A DNA stretch of 64,000 bases from Lachnospiraceae bacterium (GCA_015056795.1 SVFO01000005.1:62001-126000), one strand, 5' to 3'. Positions 17,411 through 27,225 are shown, counted from the first letter of the stretch. Notes: generated by a model not told the origin, from the sequence alone. A program made the numbers and translations.

Positions 17411-18298
17411 ATGCATTCGTACCTGCGGGCCATTGGCTTTAGTGAATTAAAGGATCGGAAAAAGTTAAAGGAGCTCCTTACGGACACCATCATGACGGCG
17501 GATCGGCGGGCCTATGCCATGAATACGGAGAACGTCATGCTGGGCGAATTTTGCAAGGATTTCGCTGATGACCTGGGAATTGCCGTGTGCGGAGAGTTCG
17601 ACGAGGAAGATAAGTTTATTTACGAATATTATTATCCTTACCTTCGCGGTGAGGGCGTGACGACCAGCGAGGATGTCTCCGTGGAGCGCCATATTGCGCG
17701 GGATTCCTACGCGGGCGTTGTTGAGGACGTCAACATGGGCGTCTCCATGATCTTTTATTTGCAGAACATGATTCCCTATGTTAGCGCGCAGACCTCCGGG
17801 CGCCTTCCGATTCGCGGAACGACCCTGACGCTGTCAGGACTGTCCCTCGGGGGCAAGATTTTGTTCCCGATTCATGTTGACGAGCAGCAGAAGGATCAGA
17901 TCCGCCGCCGCACGACCCTTCGAAACCAGCTGATCGAGGAGGCGCGCAAGGGAAGCGAGGAAGCCATGGAAACCTTGACCCTAGAGGACATGGACACCTA
18001 CTCCGCGATCAATTCCCGCATTCAGCACGAGGACGTGTTCTCCATCGTTGATACATTCTTTATGCCGTATGGCATGGAGTGCGATCAGTATTCCGTCATG
18101 GGAGAAATCGTTGGCATGCGCCTTGTGACAAACCATGTCACGGGCGAGAAAATATATATCTTAACAATTTGCTGCAATGAATTGACATTTGACGTGTGTA
18201 TCAATATAATAGATTTGTTGGGTGAGCCGCAGGTAGGCCGCAGATTTAAGGGCAATGTCTGGCTGCAGGGCTTTATCAATTTCCCCGACAACATGTAA
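17411..18298 (+). CDS. DUF3881-like protein of unknown function
   Basis: A 295-residue soluble protein beginning MHSYLRAIGFSELKDR, which I recognise as the DUF3881 group found mainly in Lachnospiraceae. No catalytic motif is evident. GGGAGGAGG lies just upstream of 17411, so an upstream in-frame start is rejected. Its stop is 62 bases before a tRNA gene. Function unknown. Confidence 0.72.
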   Translation: MHSYLRAIGFSELKDRKKLKELLTDTIMTADRRAYAMNTENVMLGEFCKDFADDLGIAVCGEFDEEDKFIYEYYYPYLRGEGVTTSEDVSVERHIARDSYAGVVEDVNMGVSMIFYLQNMIPYVSAQTSGRLPIRGTTLTLSGLSLGGKILFPIHVDEQQKDQIRRRTTLRNQLIEEARKGSEEAMETLTLEDMDTYSAINSRIQHEDVFSIVDTFFMPYGMECDQYSVMGEIVGMRLVTNHVTGEKIYILTICCNELTFDVCINIIDLLGEPQVGRRFKGNVWLQGFINFPDNM

Positions 18299-18360
18299 GA
18301 CGTTCCATTGATAAACTTGCAATAACAGGGTTTCATGGTCCGCAAGGGCTTTGAAAATAT

Positions 18361-18433
18361 GTTGGTGTAGCACAGTGGATAGTGCAGTCGCCTCCTAAGC
18401 GAAAGATCGGGCGTTCGAGTCGCCTCACCAACG
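18361..18433 (+). tRNA. tRNA-Arg (anticodon CCT)
   Basis: A 73-base cloverleaf. The acceptor stem GTTGGTG pairs with CACCAAC, the D stem GCAC with GTGC, the anticodon loop is CTCCTAA, and the T arm GGGCG-TTCGAGT-CGCCT has one G-T pair. The first anticodon-stem pair is a G-A mismatch. CCA is not encoded. It reads AGG codons. Confidence 0.92.
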
Positions 18434-18436
18434 CGG

Positions 18437-18490
18437 AAAGCATTAAAATTTTTGGATTTTATTAGAATTCAAAATTTTAATGCTTTTTTT
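18437..18490 (+). terminator. Terminator after tRNA-Arg
   Basis: AAAGCATTAAAATTTT pairs with AAAATTTTAATGCTTT and is followed by a T-run. Confidence 0.8.
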
Positions 18491-18574
18491 GACAGAAAAA
18501 ATGAACCTTTGACGCGTTCATGAAAATATAAAAGTGAAGGCGATAAATAAAGTGACGTCACAGAGGAACCTCAG

Positions 18575-19090
18575 ATGAATACTATGAATGCTGAATTTTA
18601 TGTAAAAGAATATGGAAAGAGCTTGTATTCCTTCTGCCTCTACTGCACGCGTGACAAGGAGGCCGCAGATGACCTGTATCAGCAGACCTTTTTGGTAGCG
18701 CTCGAAAAGGATGAGATCAAACGGGAGGCAAATCCGAAGTCTTATCTGATTACCATTGCCATGAATCTTTGGAGAAACCAGATGAGAAAGGCGGCCTGGC
18801 GAAAAAAGATCGCAGATGTTTCCTATCTTGGAGAGGAAGAACTGGCGCAGATTGCTGACAGGGGATGCTCCGTGGAGGAGGAAGTGCAGAAAAGGCAGGA
18901 GGAGGTGCTAGTTCGACAGAACGTGCTAAAGCTGCCAGAGAAGCTCAGGGTCGTGATCTTACTGTATTACATGGAGGACATGTCCGTTGAAGAGATCGCC
19001 TTGGCACTCAAAATTCCTGCGGGAACGGTAAAAAGCAGGATGAACAAAGCCAAAAATGTGTTAAAGGAGAGATTGCAATATGGAAAATAG
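18575..19090 (+). CDS. ECF-type RNA polymerase sigma factor
   Basis: A 171-residue sigma-70 protein with only regions 2 and 4. Region 2 includes DKEAADDLYQQTFLVAL; region 4 includes LPEKLRVVILLYYMEDMSVEEIA followed by the helix-turn-helix IPAGTVKSRMNKAK. It overlaps the next gene, a putative anti-sigma factor, by 11 bases. A TGACGTCA palindrome lies 15 bases before the start. Confidence 0.92.
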   Translation: MNTMNAEFYVKEYGKSLYSFCLYCTRDKEAADDLYQQTFLVALEKDEIKREANPKSYLITIAMNLWRNQMRKAAWRKKIADVSYLGEEELAQIADRGCSVEEEVQKRQEEVLVRQNVLKLPEKLRVVILLYYMEDMSVEEIALALKIPAGTVKSRMNKAKNVLKERLQYGK

Positions 19091-19970
19091 AGAGTTGGAT
19101 GCAATGTTAAAACAGTCCTTACAGCCTGCCATCCAGGCAGAGGAAAGCCTTGACAGGGCAATTTTAGAAAGGTTGGCAGACCCATCCGATGCAGGAGGCG
19201 ACGGGATCGGAAACGATCAGGCAGGAAACGGCATGACGGGAAAAGGCATAAAGGGGAGAGCCTTCCAAAGGAATCTTCCCAAGGCAGCAGCCATTGTCCT
19301 CGCCATTTTGGTGATTGGCACGGGAACAGTCTATGCGGCAGGATATATTTATAACAAAATCATTGTAACCGATCATGGGGTGTCCATCGGAAATGAAGAG
19401 TATATTATTGATGAAGAGTTGGCAAAGCCTGTGGAATATGCCCCCGTGGAGGAAGTGGCCACACAGGAGCCAGGAGAGGGCGATCAGTGGCTTTCGATGA
19501 AGAAAGAAAAGGTCTCAGGTCAGTTTTTCAATACCTATTATACCTATCCCGATTATCAAACAGCAATTGGCGACACGAGGTTTGAAAGCCTCTTCACTGA
19601 ACTGCCAGGGAAGGAGCAGGGGGTGTTTGATAGCGTGATTTATAGCATAACGGAAGAAGATGGTGATGTCATTAGTTATAGTTTGGATGCTTGTTTTGAT
19701 TTAGAAGACAAAATTTTCTGTACACATCAGATGATGGCAGACGAAGGCTTTACAGAGGATGATGCATTTGGTGTTAGCATGCAACAAACAGGCAATGTAC
19801 GTACCTATCTCTCTGGTTCTGGAACAGAATTTACCTTAGTGGATGACCTGGAAAGGGAGCAGTATACCATCGTCCTGATTTTTCGGGAAAAGGATCTTGG
19901 GTATTTGAGCTTCCAAGGATTTTCGGAGGAGGAGATCCATCATATATTGGACCTGGTGAAGCTTCCGTAA
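19080..19970 (+). CDS. Putative membrane anti-sigma factor
   Basis: A 296-residue protein with a cytoplasmic N-terminus of about 75 residues, one membrane helix (about 78-100) and a 195-residue extracytoplasmic domain I do not recognise. The topology and translational coupling to the ECF sigma gene (11-base overlap) fit an anti-sigma factor that senses an external signal. There is no zinc-finger motif in the N-terminus, so this is not a ZAS-type anti-sigma. Confidence 0.75.
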   Translation: MENRELDAMLKQSLQPAIQAEESLDRAILERLADPSDAGGDGIGNDQAGNGMTGKGIKGRAFQRNLPKAAAIVLAILVIGTGTVYAAGYIYNKIIVTDHGVSIGNEEYIIDEELAKPVEYAPVEEVATQEPGEGDQWLSMKKEKVSGQFFNTYYTYPDYQTAIGDTRFESLFTELPGKEQGVFDSVIYSITEEDGDVISYSLDACFDLEDKIFCTHQMMADEGFTEDDAFGVSMQQTGNVRTYLSGSGTEFTLVDDLEREQYTIVLIFREKDLGYLSFQGFSEEEIHHILDLVKLP

Positions 19971-20038
19971 GTTTAGTCTAAGCAGAGTTGCAGGGCGCAT
20001 GATTATTGTCATGTGCCCCTTTTCTATATTCAAATTCG

Positions 20039-20383
20039 TTAGTTTTGCTTGTATTTATCCATTGCAAGAATAATGCGAAAAATTTGTTCTTGTTCTGATT
20101 TTGTTTTAGATGACAACAGTTCATAGCATTCTAAAGGGATATTTCTTTCGTTTTTAATCAGCGAATTGTTATTTATTTTTTCAAACAACTTTTCAAGAGG
20201 CAAATCTAAACCGAGGCAAATTTTTTCCAAACTTTCAAGTGTTGCATTTTTCTCACCGCGCTCAACTTGACCAATATAGGTTGGATGACAGCCAGATAGC
20301 TCAGCGAGTTTTTCTTGACTCAGCCCTTTTTGAGTACGGTAATTCCTGATACGCTGTCCGATAGCTTTTACTAAATCACTCAT
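20039..20383 (-). CDS. XRE-family repressor of the 20-29 kb island
   Basis: A 114-residue protein with an N-terminal Cro/CI helix-turn-helix (LSQEKLAELSGCHPTYIGQVERGEKNATL) and a short C-terminal helical tail. It is transcribed away from the island genes. A perfect inverted repeat overlaps the divergent promoter, so it is probably a repressor of the island and of itself. AAAAGGA lies 8 bases before the second ATG, which is used here. Confidence 0.85.
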   Translation of the reverse strand: MSDLVKAIGQRIRNYRTQKGLSQEKLAELSGCHPTYIGQVERGEKNATLESLEKICLGLDLPLEKLFEKINNNSLIKNERNIPLECYELLSSKTKSEQEQIFRIILAMDKYKQN

Positions 20384-20441
20384 ACCAATCATCCTTTTTT
20401 TATATAGTCTATAAATATAATATTTCCTTTTCTACAGACTA

Positions 20442-20470
20442 TTGATATTGCTTTGGGATCGTGATATACT
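20442..20470 (+). promoter_or_regulatory. Promoter of the HerA/metallopeptidase island
   Basis: TTGATA, 17-base spacer, TATACT, with extended -10 TGA. The -10 overlaps the left arm of the operator at 20466. Confidence 0.75.
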
Positions 20471-20508
20471 ATAAATATTATTTATGAAGGAAATAGTATT
20501 TATAGTAT
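20466..20508. promoter_or_regulatory. Operator: perfect 12-bp inverted repeat
   Basis: ATACTATAAATA at 20466-20477 and its exact complement at 20497-20508, 19 bases apart. A third related site, ATAGTCTATAAATATA, occurs near 20404, just before the divergent repressor gene. The placement over the -10 and start site fits repression by the adjacent XRE protein. Confidence 0.7.
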
Positions 20509-20619
20509 CTTTTTAATGCTATTTTAGACAAATATGTGATAAGACTTACGCATGTTCAACAATCAATTTACTGACGAGCCTAGGGTTTACTGTAAAAAAT
20601 AGTATGGGAGGCAAAAAGA

Positions 20620-21210
20620 ATGGCTTACAAGATGGAAAGATTAACTTGTCCAGGATGCGGATTCCCTGTAGAAATCGGTATGAAAGAATGTCCAGCGGGA
20701 CATCCATTAAATATATCAACTTTTACAAGTGTATATGATATGCCGTTGCCGCTTGTTAATAAATATACGAATACCTATCAAAAGGATTTAGTAAATGACC
20801 CTTCAAACAAAGAATTAAATCACTCTATTGGTATTTGTTATTTAAAACTAAAGTTATATGACAAAGCAATTTCTGCATTTGAAAGAGCGATGGAGGACAA
20901 TTTTGATAACTCTGAAACCTTTTTTTATGCAGCAATCGCATTATTAAGGGGAAAAAAAGCTTTTCTTGCGCTTCGATCAAGCATTGACAAAGCGGAAGAA
21001 TATATAAATGCGGCATTAATGATTGAACCGAAAGGCATTTATTATTATTTCCTTGCCTACATAAAATATGATTTCTTTGAGAGAAAATTCCTAAATACAT
21101 CACCAAACTATAAAGAAGCGCTTCATATGGCTAATGATGCAGGCCTATCAGAGTATGACATACAAATGTTATATGGGATGTTAAATGTTGAACGTCCAAG
21201 TATTCTGTAA
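20620..21210 (+). CDS. Zinc-ribbon and TPR-like protein
   Basis: A 196-residue soluble protein. A short zinc-ribbon-like motif at residues 9-28 (CPGC...CPAGH) is followed by tetratricopeptide-like helices, for example NHSIGICYLKLKLYDKAISAFERAM. TPR domains mediate protein contacts. It is the first gene of the island operon, about 140 bases downstream of the promoter. Exact role unknown. Confidence 0.65.
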   Translation: MAYKMERLTCPGCGFPVEIGMKECPAGHPLNISTFTSVYDMPLPLVNKYTNTYQKDLVNDPSNKELNHSIGICYLKLKLYDKAISAFERAMEDNFDNSETFFYAAIALLRGKKAFLALRSSIDKAEEYINAALMIEPKGIYYYFLAYIKYDFFERKFLNTSPNYKEALHMANDAGLSEYDIQMLYGMLNVERPSIL

Positions 21211-21267
21211 TTATTGCCATGGCCACACATGGTGATGATATATAACATAAGACAAAGGAGGACGCTT

Positions 21268-21969
21268 ATGGATTACGAACTAACAAAACGATACTTTAAG
21301 GTGGTTGATGAATATATTAACTATAAATCATGTGCCATCATGATCGGGGTTGGAGCTTTATTGTTCTTAAGTATTGCGAAAGTTCCTGCCATGGGAATTT
21401 TCGGTTTAATTATTGCAGGAATTGGTGTCTTTAGGATTGTTTCCAAGAAGAATAAAATCAGTAGTGAGAAGGCGAGTATCCCTTCTGATGAAGAATACGA
21501 CAATGAGGTTGTCAAGAATTTGAATAATCTAAAATCCAAGGCTTTGAATGCGCTTGGACTTGACGCGGATGAAGTAAAAGAGATTGAACCGATTTCTTTT
21601 GATGGATATGTATATAAAAATGCATCCAATGCCAAAAAGGGTAAAGATGATTTATGGCGTACTAATAAATATGAATATGTCATCCTTTTCTTTTCGGAGC
21701 ACGAGGTTCATTGTTATACATACAATTTTGATACAACGGCAGATAAAAAGACTGAAGCGACAGATGTATATTTTTATAAAGACATTGTGTCTGTTTCTAC
21801 GGCTAGTGATTCCACGAAACTACTTGGGCAAAACATTGATTACGAATACTTTAAGCTCACAACGGCGGGAGGAACCGCACTTTCGGTTTCCCTTCGTGAT
21901 ACTAGTAATGCCCAAAGATCTATTAATGCAATGCGTACATTGCTTAAGGCAAAAAAACAACAGGGTTAA
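21268..21969 (+). CDS. Membrane protein of unknown function
   Basis: A 233-residue protein with two membrane helices close together (about residues 24-60) and a soluble C-terminal domain of about 170 residues. That domain, with alternating beta-strand-like stretches (YEYVILFFSEHEVHCYTYNF), is not recognised. AAAGGAGG lies 6 bases before the ATG. A terminator-like hairpin follows, so expression of the next genes may be reduced relative to this one. Confidence 0.6.
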   Translation: MDYELTKRYFKVVDEYINYKSCAIMIGVGALLFLSIAKVPAMGIFGLIIAGIGVFRIVSKKNKISSEKASIPSDEEYDNEVVKNLNNLKSKALNALGLDADEVKEIEPISFDGYVYKNASNAKKGKDDLWRTNKYEYVILFFSEHEVHCYTYNFDTTADKKTEATDVYFYKDIVSVSTASDSTKLLGQNIDYEYFKLTTAGGTALSVSLRDTSNAQRSINAMRTLLKAKKQQG

Positions 21970-21974
21970 AAACG

Positions 21975-22027
21975 CCTGTGTAATCTAATGCTTTGTGGCG
22001 GGTTATTAGGTTGCACAGGTTTTTTTT
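21975..22027 (+). terminator. Hairpin plus T-run inside the island (partial terminator)
   Basis: CCTGTG/CACAGG with inner CTAAT/ATTAG pairing, followed by eight T. It lies 39 bases before the ATPase gene; with no strong promoter after it, it probably tunes rather than ends transcription. Confidence 0.65.
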
Positions 22028-22065
22028 ATTATTAGGTATAAAATTTTGTAATCAGGAGAATTAAA

Positions 22066-24747
22066 ATGCCAACAAGTATAAGTTTAGAGAAGCTCATAAA
22101 TGGAGAAATGATTGCACTGGGATGCCTTGAAATCACGGCCATTCCGCATGCTTCAATTATCGAAGACAGGCAAAATTCTTTATCTGACATTGTTGAAGTT
22201 TATAAATCTGAGACCGTTGCCTTACTCAATGAAGTTTATCAGTCGTACAAATCGCTTAGTTCTTTGAGCGGATACTCAAAGGATACATCTTTTGAGTTAT
22301 TATGGACAACGCATGAAGTAAAAAACCAGCCATTCAAGGCAGAAATTAAGCTACATATTATCGTTCGTGTAATTGACGCATCTGATAGCCTTGCGAAGGA
22401 AGCTGTACTAAACATATTGCGTTTGTTTAAATCAACATTGTCAATTCAAAAGTATGATTTTAGAGAAATTAACTATGAAGAACTATCTAAACAAATAGCG
22501 TCTGTTGAGGATACATCAGTTAAGGCGATAATGAAAGAAGAAAAAGTTGAGAGTCTTCAAAACCAACTGTTACCATACTGCTATGCATATGATCGCATTC
22601 CAATTTCAAGTAACGATCTTAGCAGAATAGTTAATGTTTTAATTGATTATCCAAATTGTGCTATTTCTTTTCAGCTGATTCCGACGGTCATTGGGAATGA
22701 AGAAGCAGTAGAAATTGATCGAGTTTCTCAAATATTGGAAACGCTGAGTAAAGGAGTAATGAATCAAGGAATAGGTAATATTAGTTTTACGCTTGCGGAA
22801 AATCATGCAAAAACATATAGATATTACTCTGAACATAAAACCTCTTCACTTTTTATATATAACATCCTTGTTTATGGTAATGAAACTGCCACTTCTAATA
22901 TTTCTGGTCGAGTGTTTGGACAACTCAGTACAGGTAAAGATAGTACGGCTAGTCTAAAACTTGTTGATTTAGACGCTGGAGAGATAAATAAGGATACTAA
23001 TTTTTATCCTCTTCCATGGGCAGTCAATGAGATACTTATAAACAAGGGTCGAAACTATCAAATATGGAGTTCTGGGCAATTTTCACAAGCCTATTATCGT
23101 TTGCCGTTAATTCTTACGGCAGAGGAAGCGGCAGAGTTTTTTAGGCTTCCCATTGGTAACGACAGGATAACTGCGGGACTTCCGATTAATGAATCTGGTA
23201 AGGGTACTAAAACATATACGTCAAATATTATTAATGCAGGTGACATTGAAGTTGGCAAGCTGCGTTCATCAACGAATGGAGATACGATAGGTTTTTCGCT
23301 CAAGGATTTAGCAAAGCATATGCTAATTGTTGGAACACCAGGCTCTGGTAAAACAACTTTCTCCGTGAGTTTATTAGATCGGCTTTGGAAAGAGCATCAT
23401 ATACCTTTTTTAGTTATTGAACCTGCGAAAAATGAATATCGGGCATTAGTACAAAGTATTCCTGAGTTACAAGTGTTTACGCCAGGTAAAAATTTTATAT
23501 CGCCATTTGTTTTTAATCCTTTTGTGCCTCCCAAAAACGTAAAACTGGAAACATATAAATCAACCTTAAAGACGGCCTTTTCCGCCGCTGTATCAATGTC
23601 TACTCCTCTTGATAAAATATTTGAGGAAACAATAAACAATTGCTACTCTGATTTTAGATGGCTTGATACATATACCATTGATGACAAGGGACAGATTTTT
23701 AATATTTCTGATTTTATAAAATGCTTTCAAAATACATTTGAAGAGATTGGATATACTGGTGACGCAAAGAATATAGGCCGTGCTGGCGTGGTTCGGTTGA
23801 ATAGCTTGAGTAATTTGTTTGACAATTATTTTTCCATTCCCATACAAGATCTGCTTGAAAAGCCGACAATCATTGAACTTGCGGCAATTGAGAATAGTGA
23901 TCAGAAGGCTTTAATTATTTCGTTACTTCTACTTTCTATTCTTGCATATGTGAATTCTAATTATGTAGGGGAAGGTGGACTTAAGAATGTGATTCTTCTG
24001 GAAGAAGCTCACGTGCTTTTGGATGCAGAATCCAATGCGAGTCAGGGAGACGCAAATCCTAGTGCCATAGCGCAAGGTTTGGTAAAGAGAATGCTTGCTG
24101 AAATACGTTCGTATGGCGTGGGAATCGTTATTGCGGATCAGTCTCCTCGTAAAGTATCAACTGACGTGGTTGCGCTCACTGACATGAAGATGGTATTTCG
24201 CCTTGTTGAAACAATGGACAAACAGATTGTTGCAGACAGCATGAATATGAGCGAGGCTCAGACGCAAAGAATGTCTCGGTTAAAACCTGGTGAAGCATAT
24301 CTTTTTTTCAACAGGCTTGATGAACCAGAAGAAGTGATAACGCCAGATTATCGCTTAGAGAACAACATTAGTATTACTCTTTCCGATGATGGAATACGAG
24401 AGTTGAGTACTTATTGGAATGATAAACAGGAGCATTTAAGACCTTATCCAGAATGCGCAAAAACGAAGTATTGCTCACATTCATGTGATTATGCAAGAAG
24501 AATTCTTGCACGAGAAATTGCCAGGAGAATTTTTGTCAAAAACTTCAAAGCTGGGATGTCAGACTTTGAAGCAGTAAAGAAGGTCTTTGGGCAGATAACT
24601 AACTTAGTGAAGGCAGAGCTTAATGACGAACCATTTTCTAAAGAATTGCTTTCATGTGTGAAGGTCCATTTGTGGAGAAGAATACGTTATGGCACAAAGA
24701 TTCCTGTAAGAGACATTCACATAGTAAATTCTCTCGAAAAACCTTAG
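22066..24747 (+). CDS. HerA/DUF87-like hexameric ATPase
   Basis: An 893-residue protein. An N-terminal region of about 400 residues is unrecognised. The P-loop domain carries Walker A GTPGSGKT at residues 423-430, FLVIEPAKNEYR, a Walker B ending in Glu646-Glu647 (NVILLEEAHVLLD), and the sensor-like IVIADQSPRKV. This combination is typical of HerA/VirB4-like translocases that move DNA or protein. The C-terminus has a Cys cluster (C-x6-C-x3-C near TKYCSHSC). HerA-like ATPases occur in phage defence and in secretion systems; neither can be assigned from sequence. AGGAGA precedes the ATG. Confidence 0.82.
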   Translation: MPTSISLEKLINGEMIALGCLEITAIPHASIIEDRQNSLSDIVEVYKSETVALLNEVYQSYKSLSSLSGYSKDTSFELLWTTHEVKNQPFKAEIKLHIIVRVIDASDSLAKEAVLNILRLFKSTLSIQKYDFREINYEELSKQIASVEDTSVKAIMKEEKVESLQNQLLPYCYAYDRIPISSNDLSRIVNVLIDYPNCAISFQLIPTVIGNEEAVEIDRVSQILETLSKGVMNQGIGNISFTLAENHAKTYRYYSEHKTSSLFIYNILVYGNETATSNISGRVFGQLSTGKDSTASLKLVDLDAGEINKDTNFYPLPWAVNEILINKGRNYQIWSSGQFSQAYYRLPLILTAEEAAEFFRLPIGNDRITAGLPINESGKGTKTYTSNIINAGDIEVGKLRSSTNGDTIGFSLKDLAKHMLIVGTPGSGKTTFSVSLLDRLWKEHHIPFLVIEPAKNEYRALVQSIPELQVFTPGKNFISPFVFNPFVPPKNVKLETYKSTLKTAFSAAVSMSTPLDKIFEETINNCYSDFRWLDTYTIDDKGQIFNISDFIKCFQNTFEEIGYTGDAKNIGRAGVVRLNSLSNLFDNYFSIPIQDLLEKPTIIELAAIENSDQKALIISLLLLSILAYVNSNYVGEGGLKNVILLEEAHVLLDAESNASQGDANPSAIAQGLVKRMLAEIRSYGVGIVIADQSPRKVSTDVVALTDMKMVFRLVETMDKQIVADSMNMSEAQTQRMSRLKPGEAYLFFNRLDEPEEVITPDYRLENNISITLSDDGIRELSTYWNDKQEHLRPYPECAKTKYCSHSCDYARRILAREIARRIFVKNFKAGMSDFEAVKKVFGQITNLVKAELNDEPFSKELLSCVKVHLWRRIRYGTKIPVRDIHIVNSLEKP

Positions 24748-24766
24748 AAGGGAGGAATAGTACCAA

Positions 24767-27211
24767 ATGGATGAAGAATATAGCGATAGTATAGATACTT
24801 CAACAGATATGGATATCTCTGATGTAGATGTGTCTGACGATATTCCTGCAGAAATACCAGAAGATCTGCCAGAAGATGATTATTCTGGCACAGATATTGC
24901 CGACGAGGTTTCCGAGGATGTGTCGGAAGATCCAGTAGTTGACGATAGTGAATATGATGGAACCGATGAATCTATTGAAGAGGACTGCATAGCGCCTGAG
25001 AACGGTGAACTAGATGAAGCTATGGATGAAATTGAAGAGGATTCTCTTGAAGAATCAGAAGACCTCGCTGAAGATTACGAGGAACAGGATGATATTACCG
25101 AAGATACGGATGATTTTGTTGAAGTGCAGAACAGCGAGATGGATGATGCTGAGGAAATTTTGGAGGACACGGATAATTATGAGGTGACCGATCAGGAGGA
25201 AACCTTTACTGAAAATATCTCGGAGGATGTGTCCGATGCCGAAACGGTAGATGACACCACTGATGCCGAAGATACTGATGCCACAGAGCAATCGGAAGAT
25301 ATAACCAATACTGAGGAAACGGAAGATGTCGATGATACTGAGGATGTCGCGGAGCAGCTAGAGGACATGCCAGATGCTGAAGCTACGGATGAAAAAGTTG
25401 ATGCAGAGAGTACTGATACCACGGAGCAGCAGGAGAATAAGCCTGATACCGAGGTAGTGGATGCGGCTGCAGATGTTGAGGATATCGAAACTTCCGAACA
25501 GTTGGATGATGTATCCGATACCGAGACGGCGGATGAGGTTTCAGGTGTTGAGGATAATGAAATTTCAGAACAGCTGGATGATGTGCCCGAAATTGAGACG
25601 GCGGATGAGGTTTCGGATGTAGAGGATACCGAAATCTCCGAACGGCTGGATGATGTGCTTGATACCGAGGCAGCGGATGAAGCTTCAGATGTTGAGGATA
25701 CAGAAGATGGGGAGCAATTGAAAGCCATAGATGATACTGAGTCTTTGGATGATATGACAGATAACGATGCTGCTGCTTTGACGGAACAAGATGTCGGTGA
25801 AAGCGATACAGAAACCTATGATTATGAAACATCACCAGAAGTGAAGGATTCCGTTAATCCTGAAATCTCGGGAGAACTTGTTTCTGCGGAAAACCCATAT
25901 CGGGAAAGATGGGAGCAGTTCGGAGAAGAATTTTCAGACGATGGCGAGGAATCAGAAGGTTGGGATTCGCTAAAAGAGGTTCCGTTTAGTGGAGATGAAA
26001 CATTGGACGGGGATATTCGGACAAACGACATGGAGCAACCAGATCGTGGATCGTGGTCATCAGATGATTCTCCCAAAGTATTAAAGCGTAATGAATACGA
26101 TTTACTCAAGTCGGGTAATGATGCTATTAATCAACGATTAGAGGTTCAGGCAGATGATTATAGAGACCGTGGAATGAGCGAGACAGAAATTGAAGATCGT
26201 CTGGCGGCAGACAAATGGAAATTCCAGAAAGAATTTCTTGATGATGCTTTCCCTGGGGAAGATGTCTCGCCTAATGTATTCAATGGATTTAGCGAACATG
26301 GCTCGAAGGATCGTATTGAGGAAATGGAACGATCTGAATTGCTAAGAGAGATAGTAACTAAATCAAAAGACAAAAATGCAGACATGGATTCCGATGTTAT
26401 GGAAACGCAAGATAGAAATCATCCATTATCAGAGGAAGTTATTGATGAATTTTCTACGAATGAGGCTCCAGCCGTCAACAGTGAATTCAATGCTGAAAAT
26501 GATGTTCCAATTATTCCAAGGCCATCTGATTTGGACAGAAGAATAATTGACATTTTTCCAGAAGGACGCCGTAAGGCTATAGATGAAGCATTTGCTGACG
26601 CACCGCAAGAGCTTGTGGAAACATTAAACGATTACTCCGATGGATTAAAGCATATTAAGGATAGTGGATATGAACTTAATGAGAATGGTCAGATGGTAAA
26701 ACTCGGATGTTATTATGAGGATGGCAGTGATACAATTACCATGGATGAGCACATGACAGATGCGGAGTATGCAGAGGTATTTCCTCATGAATTTGGACAT
26801 TATGTGGATTGTCAAAAGGGTTGGGAATCTACGGATGCAGACTTTACGCAGGCCATTCAGGAAGATATTGGCGCATTTGACAAATTAACACCAGAGGGGA
26901 AAGCGCATTTTAATGACATGTTGGATGATGCTTTTTCAACTGGAGCCGCATATGACAGATCTGTAACCGACATACTTTCAGCAATGTTTGGAAATGATTC
27001 GGATATTATTCAAAGGTTTAATGATGAGAATGTAGCATACTATCAGCACACGAATGATTACTGGAGCATTCCTGGTATGATGCAAAAGGAAATATATGCG
27101 AATAATATGGCAATACAAGTTAGCCAGACAAGGGTTAGCAAGAACTTTATTGAACGCTGGTTTGGAAGCACCACTTCTTGTTTTAAGGAGAAATTTGGTT
27201 TAAATAATTGA
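24767..27211 (+). CDS. Highly acidic protein with C-terminal zincin metallopeptidase domain
   Basis: An 814-residue protein. Residues 1 to about 365 are almost entirely Asp, Glu, Thr, Ser, Val and Ala and contain three tandem 24-residue repeats (EQLDDV...TADEVSDVED) at 25496-25711. A middle linker leads to a C-terminal domain with HEFGHYVD at residues 674-681 (HExxH zinc motif), followed by a helical segment and a late MAIQVSQ region. There is no signal peptide. The layout of repetitive N-terminus and terminal enzyme domain, followed 14 bases later by a small ORF, resembles toxin-immunity gene pairs, but the link is inference. Its gene starts 19 bases after the ATPase stop. Confidence 0.75.
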   Translation: MDEEYSDSIDTSTDMDISDVDVSDDIPAEIPEDLPEDDYSGTDIADEVSEDVSEDPVVDDSEYDGTDESIEEDCIAPENGELDEAMDEIEEDSLEESEDLAEDYEEQDDITEDTDDFVEVQNSEMDDAEEILEDTDNYEVTDQEETFTENISEDVSDAETVDDTTDAEDTDATEQSEDITNTEETEDVDDTEDVAEQLEDMPDAEATDEKVDAESTDTTEQQENKPDTEVVDAAADVEDIETSEQLDDVSDTETADEVSGVEDNEISEQLDDVPEIETADEVSDVEDTEISERLDDVLDTEAADEASDVEDTEDGEQLKAIDDTESLDDMTDNDAAALTEQDVGESDTETYDYETSPEVKDSVNPEISGELVSAENPYRERWEQFGEEFSDDGEESEGWDSLKEVPFSGDETLDGDIRTNDMEQPDRGSWSSDDSPKVLKRNEYDLLKSGNDAINQRLEVQADDYRDRGMSETEIEDRLAADKWKFQKEFLDDAFPGEDVSPNVFNGFSEHGSKDRIEEMERSELLREIVTKSKDKNADMDSDVMETQDRNHPLSEEVIDEFSTNEAPAVNSEFNAENDVPIIPRPSDLDRRIIDIFPEGRRKAIDEAFADAPQELVETLNDYSDGLKHIKDSGYELNENGQMVKLGCYYEDGSDTITMDEHMTDAEYAEVFPHEFGHYVDCQKGWESTDADFTQAIQEDIGAFDKLTPEGKAHFNDMLDDAFSTGAAYDRSVTDILSAMFGNDSDIIQRFNDENVAYYQHTNDYWSIPGMMQKEIYANNMAIQVSQTRVSKNFIERWFGSTTSCFKEKFGLNN
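25496..25711 (+). repeat. Three tandem 72-bp coding repeats
   Basis: Each unit encodes 24 residues beginning EQLDDV or ERLDDV. Units differ by several substitutions at the DNA level. They lie within the acidic region of the metallopeptidase gene. Confidence 0.8.
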
Positions 27212-27225
27212 GCGGAGGTGTAAAA

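Noticed and set aside
24767-26109. Several Ser- or His/Pro-rich ORFs on the minus strand
   Set aside because: They mirror the acidic repeats of the plus-strand gene; composition is an artefact of GAT/GAA codons read backwards.
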